The notes below the pieces were generated by a model. The model was given only the letters and a program-made list of their open reading frames with translations, ran no database searches and was not told the origin of the DNA. A DNA stretch of 7,938 nucleotides from Bacteroidota bacterium (GTDB taxonomy: Bacteria > Bacteroidota > Kryptoniia > Kryptoniales > JAKASW01). The stretch's first letter is position 1. The number at the start of each line of letters is the position of its first letter. Where the stretch lies: positions 1 to 7,938 of the forward strand of contig JAJYOS010000271.1 in NCBI GenBank assembly GCA_021796055.1, given 5' to 3'. Shown here piece by piece: positions 5,230-7,938 of this stretch. The position numbers and the translations under genes are program-made.

Positions 5230-7683
5230 ATGAAGAAGACTTTCGTTGCTATTATTATCGTGGCATCGGGTCTGTTTGCGACGTCTAAGTCATTCGGACA
5301 GGACTTACTTACCAATCCGCAGAACCAGAAGTATCTTTTCACCGCTGGAACCGATGAAGCACAGGCGTTCCTCTACAACCCTGCTTATCTTGGCGTGCGC
5401 GACAGGGGAGGAGTCTTTGACGGCTACTATTTCGTTCCGACGAATTCGGAACTGGACCCTTCTGAAAGATTCCATGACGTCGGACTCTTTGCCCAGGGGG
5501 GGAGGTTCGCGATAGGTTACAGGAACGCGGCGACCACCACCGAGAATCTCAACGAATATTCTATCGGACTCGGAGTGGGCAACGCGGGTGCCGCCTTAGG
5601 CGCTTCTCTTTCGTACATGGATATTTCCGGAACCGGCGCCAGATGGTTCCCGGCCGTGGGGGTGCTGTTGCGACCCGATAAGTATACGAGCTTTGGGGCG
5701 TCGTATCATAATTTCTCCGATTCTCCTTTCGGAGTTCATCAGATAGAGAAAGTGACCGACCTTGGACTAAGCATACGTCCGTTTGGCGACGAGTTTCTCA
5801 CGCTCAACGGCGACTTCATTCTCCCGAATCATCATGAGGCGGGATACAAGGCGGGAGTTTCTGTGGAGCTGCTTCCTGGCCTGAAAGTCTATGGTATTTA
5901 TGACCCGTCCGGGTACGGTAATCCTGGTTACGTCTTGCCGGCGCCATCCGCTGGTCCCGTCCCACTGTTGCCGCCATATTTGTGGAGTAACTCTCTGTCG
6001 TTCGGAATCAGTTTCAACTTCGGAAGTCACATCCACGTCGAGGGCGCATCGAGCTACCAGTCAGGGGTTTACTCGGCAACTTATGGAAGAGTTGAGTTGA
6101 CGACAGAGCGTCTTCCTACAATCGTTCAGGGGAAACGTATTGCGGAGATAACGATCCGTGGCCCGATACATGATGGGAAACTGTCTTCCTTCCTCTTTGC
6201 GAAAACTCCGAAAGATCTCCTCGATTACGTCGACGAGATAAGAAAGTGCGGCAGAGACCCGTCGATAAGGGCGCTGATACTTAAGATCTATCCGTACTCT
6301 ACAAGCGAGACCTTCTTCGCGCTGGCGGGCGAAACTCAGGAACTCGCGGACGCGGTTGAGTACGTGCGCTCCAAAGGAAAGAAAGTCTTCGCGTACCTTG
6401 CCGATGACAGCGGGGTCAATGAGCTTTACCTGGCAAGTTCAGCGAACAGGATCTACATGCCCCAGACTTCGTTCATCGCCAGCTACGGAATCGATTTCGA
6501 TATTGTGCGGCTGAAAGGACTTTTTGACAAGCTTCATATTGAGTGGAACGCGAAGACCGCCGGTAAATACAAGTCGACATTTCACACCATGTACACCGAT
6601 TCGGCGACCCCCGACCAGGCGAAGCTGATACAGGGACTCGTCAATGACGTGTATGCGCAGATGGTGAAGCAGATCGAAGTGAACAGGAACATGACGCTTG
6701 ACGATAGTCTCAAGTCCGATCTCGCCGGGTTGATTTCGTCCGCTGCTGCAGCGCGGCTCCATCTGATCGATGGGGTGGCGTATTTCGATCGATTCGAGAA
6801 AGACGTACGCAAGGAAGTGCTCGGAACATCCGAAGGGAACGGAATAGTTGACCCGGAGCATATTCGTTACTGGGAGACCCGGTGGGGGAGGAGACCGGAG
6901 GTCGCGGTCATCGGTGTCTACGGAACGATAATTACTGGGAAGAGTTCACCTCCTTCGCCATTTCCAATACCGTTCTTGGGTGGGGACCGTCTGACCGGTT
7001 CGGAAACCGTAATCAGCCAAATCAAGGAAGCTGTCGCGAATAAGAATATCAAAGCGATAGTTCTTCGGGTGAACAGCGGAGGCGGATCGGCGCTCGCGTC
7101 CGATGAGATATACAATGCCATCAGGGAAGCTATGGAGAAGAAGCCGGTCGTGGCATCATTCGGAAATGTCGCTGCGAGCGGGGGATATTATGTGGCGGTT
7201 GGGACGAAGAGGATTTTCGCCGAACCGGCTACGCTCACAGGAAGTATTGGTGTTTTGATTTCGTTTCCTGTCCTAACTGATTTCATCGAGAAAGATCTCG
7301 GAGGAAACGTCGAGCAATACGAGAGCAGGGATGCATCGGGCGTGCTCAATCCTTTGCATAAGTGGGACGAGAAGGACATGAAATATGTAGACGAATTTCT
7401 GAACCAGACTTACGCGGATTTCAAGGAAAAGGTTTCTGAGGGGCGGAAACTCAGCATGGCTCGTGTCGATGAGCTGGCGCAGGGGAAAGTTTACACCGGA
7501 GAGCAGGCGAAGGACCTCCGCCTTATAGATGAGTACGGCGGTCTGGAGAAGGCGATCCAATACGCGGCGGCCATGGCCGGAATCTCCGGCGATTACCGCG
7601 TCAAGACATTCGTGGTGCCGGGGTTTGGGTTTGGTAACTTGCTGAGGTTCGGAGCTGAACTAATGGATGTTTATTCAGATTGA
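5230..7683 (+). CDS. sppA: SppA-type signal peptide peptidase (S49) with an N-terminal beta-barrel-like domain
   Basis: An 817-residue protein, about 200 longer than E. coli SppA (618). Residues 1-23 are a Sec signal peptide, probably cut before Gln24. Residues about 25-290 are rich in Gly and aromatic residues with alternating strands, begin with F-L-Y-N-P-A-Y-L-G, and resemble FCB outer-membrane barrel proteins. The rest is a tandem S49 protease. The first repeat (about 300-530) carries A-G-K-Y-K-S with the general base Lys448. The second (about 555-790) has V-L-R-V-N-S-G-G-G-S and the nucleophile Ser650 in N-V-A-A-S-G-G-Y-Y, followed by L-T-G-S-I-G-V. The Lys-Ser distance is 202 residues, against 200 in E. 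coli (K209/S409), so the enzyme should be active. SppA normally degrades leftover signal peptides at the inner membrane; here the usual N-terminal anchor is replaced, so the site of action may be the outer membrane or periplasm. It has its own promoter and a strong ribosome site. Confidence 0.93.
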   Translation: MKKTFVAIIIVASGLFATSKSFGQDLLTNPQNQKYLFTAGTDEAQAFLYNPAYLGVRDRGGVFDGYYFVPTNSELDPSERFHDVGLFAQGGRFAIGYRNAATTTENLNEYSIGLGVGNAGAALGASLSYMDISGTGARWFPAVGVLLRPDKYTSFGASYHNFSDSPFGVHQIEKVTDLGLSIRPFGDEFLTLNGDFILPNHHEAGYKAGVSVELLPGLKVYGIYDPSGYGNPGYVLPAPSAGPVPLLPPYLWSNSLSFGISFNFGSHIHVEGASSYQSGVYSATYGRVELTTERLPTIVQGKRIAEITIRGPIHDGKLSSFLFAKTPKDLLDYVDEIRKCGRDPSIRALILKIYPYSTSETFFALAGETQELADAVEYVRSKGKKVFAYLADDSGVNELYLASSANRIYMPQTSFIASYGIDFDIVRLKGLFDKLHIEWNAKTAGKYKSTFHTMYTDSATPDQAKLIQGLVNDVYAQMVKQIEVNRNMTLDDSLKSDLAGLISSAAAARLHLIDGVAYFDRFEKDVRKEVLGTSEGNGIVDPEHIRYWETRWGRRPEVAVIGVYGTIITGKSSPPSPFPIPFLGGDRLTGSETVISQIKEAVANKNIKAIVLRVNSGGGSALASDEIYNAIREAMEKKPVVASFGNVAASGGYYVAVGTKRIFAEPATLTGSIGVLISFPVLTDFIEKDLGGNVEQYESRDASGVLNPLHKWDEKDMKYVDEFLNQTYADFKEKVSEGRKLSMARVDELAQGKVYTGEQAKDLRLIDEYGGLEKAIQYAAAMAGISGDYRVKTFVVPGFGFGNLLRFGAELMDVYSD

Positions 7684-7708
7684 ATAGAAGCCTCTGAATC
7701 TCTATTTT
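7680..7708 (+). promoter_or_regulatory. Weak candidate promoter before the aminotransferase gene
   Basis: TTGAAT (7680-7685) and TATTTT (7703-7708) are 17 bases apart, each 4 of 6 to consensus, and overlap the end of the SppA-type gene. The aminotransferase gene could equally be read through from upstream. Confidence 0.25.
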
Positions 7709-7742
7709 CTAATATCAACACAACAATTGGAGCAGATCTAAA

Positions 7743-7938
7743 ATGAAGAAGAGATTATTTACGCCTGGGCCCACGCCGATTCCAGAAAGCGTGATGCTCA
7801 CGATGGCAGAGCCTATAATTCATCACAGAAATCCGGAATTCGTAGAAATCCTTACGAGTGTAAACCAGAATCTCAAATACCTTTTTCAGACGAAGAACGA
7901 GGTTTTGACCCTGACGAGCTCAGGAACAGGAGCGATGG
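7743..7938 (+). CDS. Class V PLP-dependent aminotransferase (alanine-glyoxylate/serine type), 5' end only
   Basis: The first 65 codons are present and the window edge cuts the rest. The translation begins M-K-K-R-L-F-T-P-G-P-T-P-I-P-E-S-V, the standard opening of the class V aminotransferases that include alanine-glyoxylate and serine-pyruvate transaminases. Next comes I-I-H-H-R-N-P-E-F, the conserved H-R-x-P/S-F-type block, and L-T-S-S-G-T-G-A-M, where the small-residue loop holds the PLP phosphate. The start is supported by GGAG at 7729-7732, 10 bases before the ATG. The catalytic lysine would lie beyond the edge. Relatives act in glycine/serine/alanine metabolism in the cytoplasm; which substrate this one uses cannot be decided from the visible part. 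It follows the SppA-type gene by 59 bp on the same strand, with no functional link that I can see. Confidence 0.88.
   Translation, partial: MKKRLFTPGPTPIPESVMLTMAEPIIHHRNPEFVEILTSVNQNLKYLFQTKNEVLTLTSSGTGAM

Noticed and set aside
6439..6861. A 140-codon open frame on the - strand within the SppA-type gene.
   Set aside because: It overlaps the region around the catalytic Lys of the S49 protease on the sense strand and has no recognisable motif.

Overview
The window looks like chromosomal DNA, of roughly balanced GC, from a Gram-negative bacterium of the Bacteroidota/Chlorobiota/Ignavibacteriota (FCB) type. This placement is an inference. It rests on the overall style of the proteins, a signal peptide that appears to be cut before Gln, a beta-barrel-like domain with an 'N-P-A-Y-L-G' start as seen in FCB outer-membrane proteins, and genes with weak or absent Shine-Dalgarno sites next to others with strong ones. 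No rRNA, tRNA, CRISPR array or transposase is visible.

Layout. (1) Positions 1-449, + strand: the 3' end of a multi-cluster 4Fe-4S protein. (2) Positions 486-4301, - strand: a co-directional run reading accA (acetyl-CoA carboxylase alpha subunit), a YbgC-like acyl-CoA thioesterase, a Trm112-family zinc protein, a four-helix-bundle 'S23/IVP' protein, and a 14-TM Wzx-like polysaccharide flippase. The first three are tightly spaced and look like an operon. The four-helix-bundle gene sits between matching inverted repeats, one of which runs through the Trm112 stop codon, so it looks inserted. (3) Positions 4302-4531: a gene-free stretch with a compound hairpin and a candidate accA promoter whose start point would leave almost no 5' leader. 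(4) Positions 4532-4957, - strand: a small lipoprotein with a near-consensus promoter. (5) Positions 5230-7683, + strand: an 817-residue SppA-type (S49) signal peptide peptidase with both catalytic residues, preceded by about 270 residues of beta-barrel-like sequence instead of the usual membrane anchor. (6) Positions 7743-7938, + strand: the start of a class V PLP aminotransferase, cut by the window edge.

The genes mostly serve the cell envelope and basic metabolism: fatty acid precursor supply (AccA), acyl-CoA hydrolysis, glycan export, a surface lipoprotein and envelope proteolysis. The most notable items are the barrel-SppA fusion, the repeat-bounded four-helix-bundle gene, and the compound hairpin upstream of accA. 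I see no multi-gene defence or mobile system.
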